Of a DNA stretch of 5,263 nt, positions 1 through 5,162 are shown one piece after another. The stretch covers positions 1 to 5,263 of the forward strand of contig JACVJH010000288.1 of assembly GCA_015711895.1 (NCBI GenBank), read 5' to 3'. The translations under genes were made by a program, and so were the position numbers. The first letter of the stretch is position 1. Each line of letters starts with the position of its first letter. The stretch comes from Candidatus Solincola tengchongensis (GTDB lineage: Bacteria > Actinomycetota > Geothermincolia > Geothermincolales > RBG-13-55-18). Under the pieces are notes generated by a model. That model did no database searches and had not been told where the DNA came from. It was given only the letters and a program-made list of their open reading frames with translations.

Positions 1-142
1 ACACGAAACCGTACACCGCGTTTGTGGTCTGCCCGGAGGAGGTGGAAAGATCGGCAGGAAGCGCATAATAGGCCCGGTAGGCGAGGCTGTGCCCGTCCAC
101 CAGCACGTACCTCTCGTCATGCCGTTCGCTCACGTCCGTCAT
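1..142 (-). CDS. polA: DNA polymerase I, N-terminal fragment (runs off left edge)
   Basis: The first 47 codons are present. The reading begins MTDVSERHDERYVLVDGHSL and continues with AYRAYYALP, a DLSTSSGQ segment and TNAVYGF. This is the hallmark start of the 5'-3' exonuclease (FEN-like) domain of bacterial DNA polymerase I. The Asp of LVDGHS is the first metal-binding acidic residue of that nuclease family. PolA fills gaps and removes RNA primers during replication and repair in the cytoplasm. The polymerase domain lies outside the window. Start choice is uncertain. The ATG at 140-142 has GAGGAAGG directly against it, which is close. The in-frame GTG at 131-133, three codons later, sits about 8-9 nt from the same AGGA/AAGG core and may be the true start. 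The gene follows tRNA-Leu on the same strand, with its own probable promoter and leader between them. Confidence 0.88.
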   Translation of the reverse strand, partial: MTDVSERHDERYVLVDGHSLAYRAYYALPADLSTSSGQTTNAVYGFV

Positions 143-173
143 CCTTCCTCATCGGCATCAAAAGGGCGAGGTT

Positions 174-201
174 CGGGGACGGGGCTGGAGCCCCGTCCCC
201 G
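174..201 (-). promoter_or_regulatory. Perfect 12-bp GC-rich hairpin in the polA leader
   Basis: Positions 174-185 and 190-201 are perfect reverse complements (CGGGGACGGGGC on the plus strand) around a 4-nt loop, giving a very stable stem of almost only G-C pairs. It lies about 32 nt upstream of the polA ATG and about 10 nt downstream of the expected start from the promoter proposed at 219-247, so it would form at the extreme 5' end of the mRNA. On the minus strand the hairpin is followed by a mixed sequence with only a short T4 run some nucleotides on, so a classical intrinsic terminator is unlikely. A 5' stabilising structure, an attenuator or a protein-binding site are all possible. The structure is seen directly; the role is inferred. 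Confidence 0.55.
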
Positions 202-218
202 CATCCAAGGAGAACGCA

Positions 219-247
219 GTTTTAAGGATAAGGCGAGGGGGTGACAA
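219..247 (-). promoter_or_regulatory. Probable sigma70-type promoter for polA
   Basis: On the minus strand, TTGTCA (242-247, five of six matches to TTGACA) is separated by exactly 17 bp from TAAAAC (219-224, four of six matches to TATAAT). Transcription would begin near 212, about 70 nt upstream of the polA ATG. It sits past the tRNA-Leu terminator, where polA needs its own start. It was found by eye against the consensus, with no expression support. Confidence 0.45.
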
Positions 248-410
248 ACCGCCATTCGGGACCCGGGAAACGACTTCCCCCGGTAAATCCACACGCTCAC
301 GTTCTCCCTCCGCCCGCTTTCCCGAAGGTTCCGGGCAGGTAACGCGGGGACATGAAGCCCATGAACAACCCATACCGCCTCGAACAGGGCGCCCCCAACG
401 ACGTTGCGGG

Positions 411-437
411 AAAAGAAAAACCCCCTAAGGGGCTTTC
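411..437 (-). terminator. Intrinsic terminator of tRNA-Leu
   Basis: Read on the minus strand just after the CCA end, a CCCC-TTA-GGGG stem-loop is flanked by AAA on the 5' side and followed by TTTTTCTTTT. The flanking AAA/TTT can lengthen the stem across one G·G mismatch. The strong T tract and its position 4 nt past the tRNA 3' end make it a convincing Rho-independent terminator. It also insulates polA from the upstream transcript. Confidence 0.75.
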
Positions 438-440
438 TCC

Positions 441-526
441 TGGTGCCGAAGGCCGGACTCGAACCGGCACGGGGAAACCCCACTGGTTTTTGAGACCAGC
501 GCGTCTACCCATTCCGCCACTTCGGC
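441..526 (-). tRNA. tRNA-Leu, anticodon CAA, with encoded CCA
   Basis: An 86-nt class II tRNA folds completely by eye. The acceptor stem GCCGAAG (520-526) pairs with CTTCGGC (445-451). U8 and G9 are followed by a 3-bp GCG/CGC D stem. The anticodon stem CTGGT/ACCAG encloses the loop CTCAAAA, with anticodon CAA at 490-492, reading UUG codons. The long variable arm GGGG-TTT-CCCC is typical of leucine, serine and tyrosine tRNAs. The T arm is GCCGG-TTCGAGT-CCGGC. The discriminator base is A (444), as leucyl-tRNA synthetases require, and CCA is encoded at 441-443. It appears monocistronic: a possible promoter lies upstream and a strong terminator follows at once. Confidence 0.97.
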
Positions 527-547
527 TCCAAGACCTTGTCCAGAATG

Positions 548-576
548 ATTTTATCACCCCTCCGTATCCTCATCCA
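548..576 (-). promoter_or_regulatory. Possible promoter of tRNA-Leu
   Basis: On the minus strand TAAAAT (548-553, five of six to TATAAT) lies 21 nt upstream of the mature tRNA 5' end, a normal distance for a tRNA promoter. With a 17-bp spacer the matching -35 hexamer would be TGGATG (571-576), only three of six to consensus. The -10 is reasonable and the -35 weak. The 206-bp gap it lies in (527-732) contains no credible ORF. Confidence 0.35.
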
Positions 577-732
577 TGCCGAAGTTCAGCAGGAGTGGCC
601 GCCACTTTCTACCCTTTTGACCTTGCTTACTTCGCCAGTATGATAAGGTGGCCTTCGGCCTTTTCCAATCCCAAAAGCGCCAGGAGAGAGATGCGGCATC
701 GATGTCTGCCCTGCCGGCAAGCGGAGGGGAAA

Positions 733-1356
733 TCACGGAAGGAGGTCGGTGCCCGCCGCCACCGCCAACCACCTGCCCTCCCGGTTCTCCATCCGGATAA
801 CCAGCCCATCTGAGGGTTCGATGGCCAGCACCTCGCCCCCGGCGAAGCGAATGCTCCCCCTTTCCAGTAACACTCTGGCCGTATAGGGGTCTTCCGCTTC
901 CACGCGTAGCTCGAGGTCCAGAAACGAACCCCCTCCCCCAAGGTAATCGGTGACCTCCTTGAACAGCCTCTCCGCTCCCGTGGCACTGGAGGGATGAAAG
1001 AGGGAGACGAAACGTGCTTCGTCGCGGGCGTTGAGAGCCTCGATGACCTGAGAAGCCCTCTTGCCGGGCTGGGGATTACCCCACACGGTGAGGCTGAGGG
1101 TGAACCAGGCCACCAGGGCAGCGGCAACGGCGATGTATATGGCCATCCGTAGCCTGAAATGCCTCATCCTCTCCCTGGCCGCGGGACGCATCCGTTCTCC
1201 GGTGGAGACCACGTCGGGTCTCCACTCCCCCGGAGCGGCGTAGCCACCGCCTGCCGGACGCATGCCCTCTCCCGCCGCAGGCCTCAGGCGTTGCAGGCAC
1301 AAGGTGCAGAACTCCGCGTTGTCCGCGTTCTCGGCGCCGCAGTTGGGACAGATCAT
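733..1356 (-). CDS. Zinc-ribbon, single-pass membrane protein with extracytoplasmic domain
   Basis: This 207-residue protein has an N-terminal zinc ribbon with C3-x2-C6 and C17-x2-C20 (CPNCGAEN...FCTLC), followed by a flexible Gly/Pro/Arg-rich linker (about 25-65). One transmembrane helix spans about 71-92, preceded by a basic stretch (RERMRHFRLR), which places the ribbon in the cytoplasm. The outer part (about 97-207) begins ASQVIEALNARDEARFVSLF, a pattern seen in NTF2-like/SnoaL-type and DUF4878-like extracytoplasmic domains, and ends in beta-rich sequence. Function is unknown; sensing or envelope-associated scaffolding is a guess. A GGGAGG site lies 10 nt before the ATG. It is 51 bp downstream of another zinc-ribbon membrane gene on the same strand, so the two are probably co-transcribed. 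The call of a real gene is firm; the fold of the C-terminal domain is inferred from pattern only. Confidence 0.82.
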   Translation of the reverse strand: MICPNCGAENADNAEFCTLCLQRLRPAAGEGMRPAGGGYAAPGEWRPDVVSTGERMRPAARERMRHFRLRMAIYIAVAAALVAWFTLSLTVWGNPQPGKRASQVIEALNARDEARFVSLFHPSSATGAERLFKEVTDYLGGGGSFLDLELRVEAEDPYTARVLLERGSIRFAGGEVLAIEPSDGLVIRMENREGRWLAVAAGTDLLP

Positions 1357-1407
1357 GTCCGACCTGCCTCCCGAATCAAACTTTCTCCATGATTATGCTT
1401 CGACGGT

Positions 1408-2130
1408 TCAACCCATATACCTTTTCTCCGCCAGCCAACCCCCAAGGGCTCCGAGGGGGAGGAACAGGAAAAGGGCCACCAGTATCCCCAGCGGGCTGAA
1501 GGTCTGGGGAACAACCACCCTTTCCGTGACCAGCAGGCCGATGAGGAAGGAAATGAGAGGCTGCCAGAAGAAGATCACCGCCGCCACGCAGACCGTCCCG
1601 TAGAGCCAGCCCCTTTCCCTCTCCAAGGCCTCTGCGGAGATACGGTATCCTCCCCAGATGAGCAACAGGGCCTCCACTGCGTAGACCAAACCAAGGGTGA
1701 AGTAAAATCCGGACCTTCCACCGGAAAAGAGTGCTCCGGCGAGGAAGAAGCCGAGGATAAAACCGCAAATCACCAGGACCACGAAGACGACCAGAGAGTG
1801 CTTCAACACCAGGGTGACGACCTGCCCGGCGCTCCTCTTCGTAGCCCCCCCGAACCGCCCAGCGCCAGGGGTCCTCTCTGCCGGCGGAGCCGGCGCATTC
1901 TCGCCAACAGGCCTGAAATCGCGGGATGGCACGTAAACGGTGCGGGCATTATGGGCTCCAGGCAGGGGCCTCGTCGGAGCGTCTTGGGCTCCCGACAAGG
2001 TTCCGTGAGCCGGAGGTACCCCAGGCTGTCCAACGGGCGGGATACCATCCGTCAGCAGCCTCGCCAGGCAGAGCGAGCAAAATGACGCCCCTTCAGGATT
2101 ATAGGCCCCACAGTATGGGCAGGAAGGCAT
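1408..2130 (-). CDS. Zinc-ribbon, multi-pass membrane protein of unknown function
   Basis: This 240-residue protein starts MPSCPYCGAYN and carries a four-cysteine ribbon (C4, C7, C18, C21). A Pro/Ala/Gly-rich linker (about 28-105) is followed by four hydrophobic segments at roughly 112-136, 142-162, 177-201 and 213-234, and a short basic tail (AEKRYMG). The ribbon and linker should be cytoplasmic. The ATG at 2128-2130 is preferred because GGAGG (2139-2143) lies exactly 8 nt upstream. An in-frame ATG two codons earlier is too close to that site, and a longer reading to a TTG at 2208 adds 26 residues before the ribbon with no matching site. The ribbon closely resembles that of the next gene downstream (CPxCGAxN...FCxLCLxRL), suggesting duplication of the module. 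No enzymatic motif is visible. Bacterial zinc-ribbon-plus-membrane proteins of this kind are common in annotation and mostly uncharacterised. Confidence 0.82.
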   Translation of the reverse strand: MPSCPYCGAYNPEGASFCSLCLARLLTDGIPPVGQPGVPPAHGTLSGAQDAPTRPLPGAHNARTVYVPSRDFRPVGENAPAPPAERTPGAGRFGGATKRSAGQVVTLVLKHSLVVFVVLVICGFILGFFLAGALFSGGRSGFYFTLGLVYAVEALLLIWGGYRISAEALERERGWLYGTVCVAAVIFFWQPLISFLIGLLVTERVVVPQTFSPLGILVALFLFLPLGALGGWLAEKRYMG

Positions 2131-2222
2131 GTCCATCCCCTCCCTTCCGGCCGAGCGTATGGCGTATCCGCGCCGATGACCGCCTCCCGGAGGAGCCATC
2201 CAAATCAATCAGTTAATCGACA

Positions 2223-2455
2223 ACCGAAGCCCTTCGGTAAAGCGGAGCGTTATGCTCTGCCTCCTTCCGAGCTATGTGTCTGCATCCCCGTGGGTTGACG
2301 GGAAAACCCACACCTGCCCTTCCGTCTATTGCTTCGTCCAGACAGTGGCCTGCTGGAGAACGTGCCGGAACGGGACGCAGGCTTCTCCGCCATGCGGCCC
2401 GCAGGCCCGTGCCCACCGGGGCCTACCGGCAAATCGGCGGTGGGTCACCGATGGA
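2223..2455 (-). ncRNA. Candidate structured leader RNA upstream of the zinc-ribbon genes
   Basis: The 332-bp gap between hisI and the zinc-ribbon gene has no credible ORF but is dense in perfect inverted repeats. They are a 7-bp stem at 2412-2418/2438-2444; a nested element with GGAGAA/TTCTCC (2383-2388/2355-2360) and inner GCC/GGC; a 7-bp stem at 2290-2296/2305-2311; a 7-bp stem with one G·T at 2242-2248/2254-2260; and a 6-bp stem at 2223-2228/2233-2238. On the minus strand the nested element is followed by GCCACTGT (2342-2349) and GGACGAAGC (2331-2339), in the order seen in cobalamin riboswitch cores. I cannot find a good B12 box (AGYCMGRAGACCTGCC-like) at the 3' end, so a canonical cobalamin riboswitch is not supported. 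A strong Shine-Dalgarno-like GGAAGGAGG (2260-2268) has no start codon at a useful distance. It may be a divergent riboswitch, another cis-regulatory RNA, or simply GC-rich spacer; boundaries are approximate. Confidence 0.3.
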
Positions 2456-2462
2456 GCCTTTG

Positions 2463-2819
2463 TCACTGCGATTCGGAAGAGAGGTCCGTCCTCGCCCCCC
2501 GGATCTCGTTGAAGAAGCAACTGCGCTTCCCGGTGTGGCAAGCCGGCCCCACCTGCAGTACCTCCACCAGAAGGGCGTCGCCGTCGCAATCGTAGCGGAT
2601 CCTGCGCACGTATTGCCGATGTCCGGAGGTCTCCCCCTTGCACCAGTACTCTCGGCGGCTACGACTCCAGAACCATGTCCGCCCGCTGCTCAGGGTGCGC
2701 CTCAGGGCCTCGCGGTCCATATAGGCCAGCATCAGGACCTCCCCGTTCTCGTGGTCCTGGACGATGGCCGGGATGAGCCCTTCACCGTCGAACTTCAGTT
2801 CCGGCAGTTCCATCTCCAT
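2463..2819 (-). CDS. hisI: Phosphoribosyl-AMP cyclohydrolase
   Basis: This 118-residue enzyme opens the adenine ring of phosphoribosyl-AMP to give ProFAR, the third step of histidine biosynthesis, in the cytoplasm. The core is complete: VLMLAYMDREAL (28-39), the WSRSRREYWCKGETSGH signature (51-67), then DCDGD (77-81) with the metal-binding aspartates, and GPACHTGKRSCFF (91-103). C78, C94 and C101 are in the positions of the family's zinc-binding cysteines. Length matches stand-alone HisI; there is no fused HisE (phosphoribosyl-ATP pyrophosphohydrolase) domain, and none follows. GGAGG lies 9 nt upstream of the chosen ATG; a second ATG two codons later is possible. It is isolated, with 460 bp to livF and 332 bp to the next gene, and no other his gene is in view, so it is probably transcribed on its own or by read-through. 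Confidence 0.95.
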   Translation of the reverse strand: MEMELPELKFDGEGLIPAIVQDHENGEVLMLAYMDREALRRTLSSGRTWFWSRSRREYWCKGETSGHRQYVRRIRYDCDGDALLVEVLQVGPACHTGKRSCFFNEIRGARTDLSSESQ

Positions 2820-2951
2820 TCTCTCTTCCCTCCCGGGTTAGCAAACCCCAAACCCGCTTTACGAGCCAACACGATCGACGCGCATCCCTGCCCCTGTCCG
2901 CATCCGGGGCTTTGCGGCCGCCCCGGCGGTCTTACTCCGCGTCCACCCTGG

Positions 2952-2974
2952 CCCCTCTCCCCTCCCCCACCCCC
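2952..2974 (-). promoter_or_regulatory. G-quadruplex motif in the hisI leader
   Basis: On the minus strand four uninterrupted runs of G follow each other (G5, G5, G4, G4) with loops of 1, 1 and 3 nt. This easily satisfies the usual G3+N1-7 pattern, and short single-nucleotide loops favour stable parallel quadruplexes. It lies 133-155 nt upstream of the hisI start, on the sense strand, so either the DNA or a leader RNA could fold. The motif is direct observation; any effect on transcription or translation is inference. Confidence 0.6.
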
Positions 2975-3262
2975 TGATGAACTCAACAACGCCCATCGGT
3001 CGAACCAATATCATCGCCGGCTCTTTTTCCCCGTATACGCCACCGGCGGGTGCATCGGGCCTGCACGCCATCCAAAATCTCACCTCACCGGAACCCCTGC
3101 CTCCCTCTAACCTCGTCAGCGCAACGCAACGGACCGGCCACTTCCAGGAAGGCTGTCCCACGCCCTGGCTAATTACCGTCAAGCCGCCTGTTTCCTCGCT
3201 CCAAGAGGATGCCGCCTCTCCTCGGAACCGCGCGGCGAGCGAAGCAGAGGCAGAGGCCGGCA

Positions 3263-3277
3263 CGGGCCACGGGCCCG
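3263..3277 (-). terminator. GC-rich hairpin right after the livF stop, possible terminator
   Basis: CGGGCC and GGCCCG form a perfect 6-bp stem with a 3-nt loop, beginning two nucleotides past the livF stop codon. No T tract follows on the minus strand, so it would have to act as a U-less hairpin or a 3'-end stabiliser. Its exact placement at the end of the liv cassette is the main support. Confidence 0.3.
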
Positions 3278-3279
3278 GG

Positions 3280-4011
3280 CTATCCTCCGATGGCCTCTTC
3301 CTCACCCAGGTAAAGGTGGATTATCTCCTCCCGGCCCAGTAGCTCGGAGGCCTCACCTTCCAGGCGTATCTTGCCCGCGCGCATGACGTAGGCGTAATCG
3401 GAGATGCTCAGGGCTATCATGGCGTCCTGTTCCACAAGCAGGATGGTGAGTCCTTCCTGGTTGAGCCTCTTCAGGCAGGAGAATATGTCCCTGATGACCA
3501 TAGGGGCCAGGCCCATGCTGGGCTCGTCCAGGAGCAGAAGCCGCGGCCTGGCCATCAGGGCCCTCCCGATGGCCAGCATCTGCTGTTCCCCTCCGGAAAG
3601 GGTGCCCGCAACTTGCCCCAGCCTGGCTTCCAGGGCGGGGAAGAGGCGGCACACGAACTCCATGTCCTCCTCCACCTGCCGCGACCGCCTCCGGCCCGAG
3701 CGCAGGTAGGCTCCCAGGTAGAGGTTCTCCTCCACGGTCATGGTGGAGAAGACCTGCCGCCCCTCCGGAACATGGGAGATGCCCATGCGCACGATGCGGT
3801 GCGGCTCCAGGTTGGCGATGTTGGTCCCCACGTACCTTATCTCGCCGTAGCGGGTGGGGACCAGCCCGGATATGGCGCGCAGCAGGGTGGTTTTTCCAGC
3901 CCCGTTGGCCCCGATGATGGTGGTGATCCTCCCCGCCCGAACCCAGAGGTCCACGGCGCGCAGGGCTTCGATGTTCCCGTAGAACGCGGAGAGGTTGTTT
4001 ATCTCCAGCAA
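3280..4011 (-). CDS. livF: Branched-chain amino-acid ABC transporter ATPase LivF
   Basis: This 243-residue ATPase is one of the two nucleotide-binding subunits of a LivHMGF-type importer, working on the inner face of the membrane with LivG. The Walker A motif GANGAGKTT is at 34-42, the ABC signature LSGGEQQ at 138-144, and Walker B LLLLDEP at 158-164. The usual H-loop His is Gln in VEQDA (193-197), as is characteristic of LivF and separates it from LivG. Length is slightly above the usual 233-237 because of an acidic C-terminal tail (GEEEAIGG). The start is TTG: an in-frame TGA lies 18 nt upstream, so no longer start exists, and GGAGG (4019-4023) sits 7 nt before it. Substrate cannot be read from the ATPase; amide or urea importers use close homologues. 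Unusually, 307 bp separate it from livG. Confidence 0.95.
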   Translation of the reverse strand: MLEINNLSAFYGNIEALRAVDLWVRAGRITTIIGANGAGKTTLLRAISGLVPTRYGEIRYVGTNIANLEPHRIVRMGISHVPEGRQVFSTMTVEENLYLGAYLRSGRRRSRQVEEDMEFVCRLFPALEARLGQVAGTLSGGEQQMLAIGRALMARPRLLLLDEPSMGLAPMVIRDIFSCLKRLNQEGLTILLVEQDAMIALSISDYAYVMRAGKIRLEGEASELLGREEIIHLYLGEEEAIGG

Positions 4012-4318
4012 GTCATTCCCTCCATCTCAGGGGCATGCCGATTCCACCCGAGCGCCCGCCTCGGCGCACGTCCTGTCCCGCCCGACGCGGAAACACGCCT
4101 TTCACCTCCATATCGACCGTCCTCCGCACTCCCCGGCCGCTTTCCTCTCCATCCCCGGGAGGGCGGAGCCGCGGGCTCCACTCGCTTCAACCGTCTCGGC
4201 GCATCCTTGCGACATTGACCGAACGGCCATTCGAGCCTTGAATCTCCGAACCCCAAACCAGGCGCCGTTCCACCCGAGAGCCATGGCGTGACACAAGCCC
4301 TCCACTATGCCCCACCTC
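4012..4318. other. 307-bp gap between livG and livF
   Basis: These two genes normally sit within a few bases of each other. Here the gap holds the possible leader ORF at 4013-4096 and a perfect GGAGCC/GGCTCC hairpin with a 3-nt loop (4165-4179). A longer minus frame (4102-4305, 67 codons) has no recognisable features. No promoter or terminator with a T tract was seen, so livG-livF co-transcription through the gap remains the simplest reading. Confidence 0.5.
4013..4096 (-). CDS. Possible 27-codon leader ORF abutting livF
   Basis: A GTG at 4094-4096 is preceded, 5 nt upstream, by GGAGGTGA (4102-4109), one of the best Shine-Dalgarno matches in the window. The reading begins VFPRRAGQDVRRGGRSGG and ends PLRWRE. 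Its TGA stop (4013-4015) is one nucleotide before the livF TTG, and the livF ribosome site lies inside its last codons. This layout is typical of translational coupling, where ribosomes ending the small ORF load onto the next gene. An in-frame ATG five codons further upstream (4109-4111) is an alternative start but would overlap the site. The peptide is Arg/Gly-rich and matches nothing I know. A chance occurrence of the site is quite possible. Confidence 0.3.
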   Translation of the reverse strand: MFPRRAGQDVRRGGRSGGIGMPLRWRE

Positions 4319-5101
4319 TCATGCTCTTTGGCCCTCGTTTATCTCCGCTCCCAGGTAGGCCTCGATGACCCGCGGGTCGTTGCGCACCTCCTCGGGAGTG
4401 CCTTCGGCGATCACCTCCCCGTGGTCCAGGACCAGGACCTCCTCGGAGATGCTCATCACCAGCCCCATGTCGTGTTCCACCAGGAGGACGGTCACGCCAC
4501 CGTCCCTTATGCGCCTGATGACCTCCCCCAGCTCCCGTGTCTCGTAGTCGTTTAGCCCGGCGGCCGGTTCGTCCAGGAGGACGAGCCGGGGCGATGTGGC
4601 CAGAGCCCTGGCCACCTCCAGAAGGCGCTGCTGGCCGAAGGGGAGGGAGCCAGCAAGGTTGTCCGCCTGCATCTCCAATCCTACCATGTCCAGATAGGCG
4701 AGGGATTCCTCCCACATCCAGGACTCCTCGCGGCGGGCCCTGGGAAGGCGAAAAGCCGAGGCGAACATGCCGGTACGCGTCCGGTGATGCAGGCCTACCA
4801 TGACGTTCTCCCGTACCGTCATCCCGGGAAAGATGCGCACGGTCTGGAAGGTCCTGGCAATGCCCAGGGCGGTGACGCGGTGCGGGGGCAGCCCAAGTAT
4901 CTCCCTGCCCATGAAGACCGCGCTGCCTCCGTCCGGGCGGTAAAGGCCGGTCAACAAGTCGTAGAGGGTGGTCTTGCCCGCCCCGTTGGGACCGATGATG
5001 GCCTTGATGATGTTCGGGCGCACCCGGAAGGAGACCTCCTTCACCGCGGCCAGCCCTCCGAAGGTCTTGGTCAGCCCCTCGACCACAAGGATGTCTTCCA
5101 T
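4319..5101 (-). CDS. livG: Branched-chain amino-acid ABC transporter ATPase LivG
   Basis: This 260-residue ATPase pairs with LivF to energise uptake through the LivH-LivM permeases. The Walker A motif GPNGAGKTT is at 37-45, the Q-loop in ARTFQTVRIFPGMTV has Q86, and the LivG-type signature LPFGQQRLLEVARAL is at 153-167. Walker B LVLLDEP is at 173-179, and the switch histidine is in LLVEHDM (H210). The C-terminal GEVIAEGTPEEVRNDPRVIEAYLG is the typical LivG tail, and length matches the family. The ATG is the only sensible start; AAGGGAG lies 12 nt upstream, a rather long spacing. It follows the probable livM end by 61 bp on the same strand, giving the standard livM-livG-livF order. Substrate specificity (Leu/Ile/Val versus amides or urea) is set by the binding protein, which is outside the window. 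Confidence 0.95.
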   Translation of the reverse strand: MEDILVVEGLTKTFGGLAAVKEVSFRVRPNIIKAIIGPNGAGKTTLYDLLTGLYRPDGGSAVFMGREILGLPPHRVTALGIARTFQTVRIFPGMTVRENVMVGLHHRTRTGMFASAFRLPRARREESWMWEESLAYLDMVGLEMQADNLAGSLPFGQQRLLEVARALATSPRLVLLDEPAAGLNDYETRELGEVIRRIRDGGVTVLLVEHDMGLVMSISEEVLVLDHGEVIAEGTPEEVRNDPRVIEAYLGAEINEGQRA

Positions 5102-5162
5102 GGGATCGGTACGCTCCCTTTATTCCACGATGCCGCCGTTCACCTCAATGACGCCGCCCCTC

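Larger units (their letters stand above)
2820..3279. other. 460-bp intergenic stretch between livF and hisI, no supported gene
   Basis: Open frames cross this stretch on both strands, but their translations are low-complexity Pro/Gly/Arg/Ser-rich and resemble no family, so I call none. It holds a GC-rich hairpin at the end of livF (3263-3277), a G-quadruplex motif (2952-2974), and near hisI a 5-bp hairpin GGGTT/AACCC (2835-2848) just upstream of the hisI ribosome site. A convincing promoter for hisI was not found by eye. Confidence 0.55.

Noticed and set aside
139..483. 114-codon minus-strand frame over the tRNA and polA leader
   Set aside because: It runs through the tRNA-Leu gene and its terminator, so it cannot be a normal gene.
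650..664. GGCC-TTC-GGCC hairpin followed by TTTT on the plus strand, as a terminator
   Set aside because: The stem is only 4 bp, the T run is short, and no plus-strand gene exists for it to end; on the minus strand no T tract follows.
2131..2208. Longer start (TTG at 2206-2208) for the upstream zinc-ribbon protein
   Set aside because: It adds 26 residues ahead of the ribbon without a matching ribosome site, whereas GGAGG is ideally spaced for the ATG at 2128-2130.
2250..2285. Small SRP RNA (GGAAGGAGGCAG resembles the helix 8 loop)
   Set aside because: The 5' strand of the symmetric loop and the long flanking helix of SRP RNA are not present.
2341..2456. c-di-GMP-I (GEMM) riboswitch on the plus strand
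   Set aside because: GGGACGCA and GGTCACCGATGG resemble parts of the GEMM consensus, but the conserved GGGCAAA and GCAAAGCC internal-loop bases are missing and no plus-strand gene lies downstream.
2274..3110. Long plus-strand open frame of 278 codons across hisI
   Set aside because: It is antisense to the clear hisI and runs through non-coding GC-rich spacer; the translation is Pro/Ala-rich with no motif, a typical shadow frame.
3220..3240. T-box antiterminator motif (GGAACCGCG) on the plus strand
   Set aside because: It points away from every gene in the window and lacks the rest of a T-box leader.
2859..3305. 148-codon minus-strand frame between livF and hisI
   Set aside because: It overlaps the end of livF, is low-complexity and matches no family; no ribosome site supports it.
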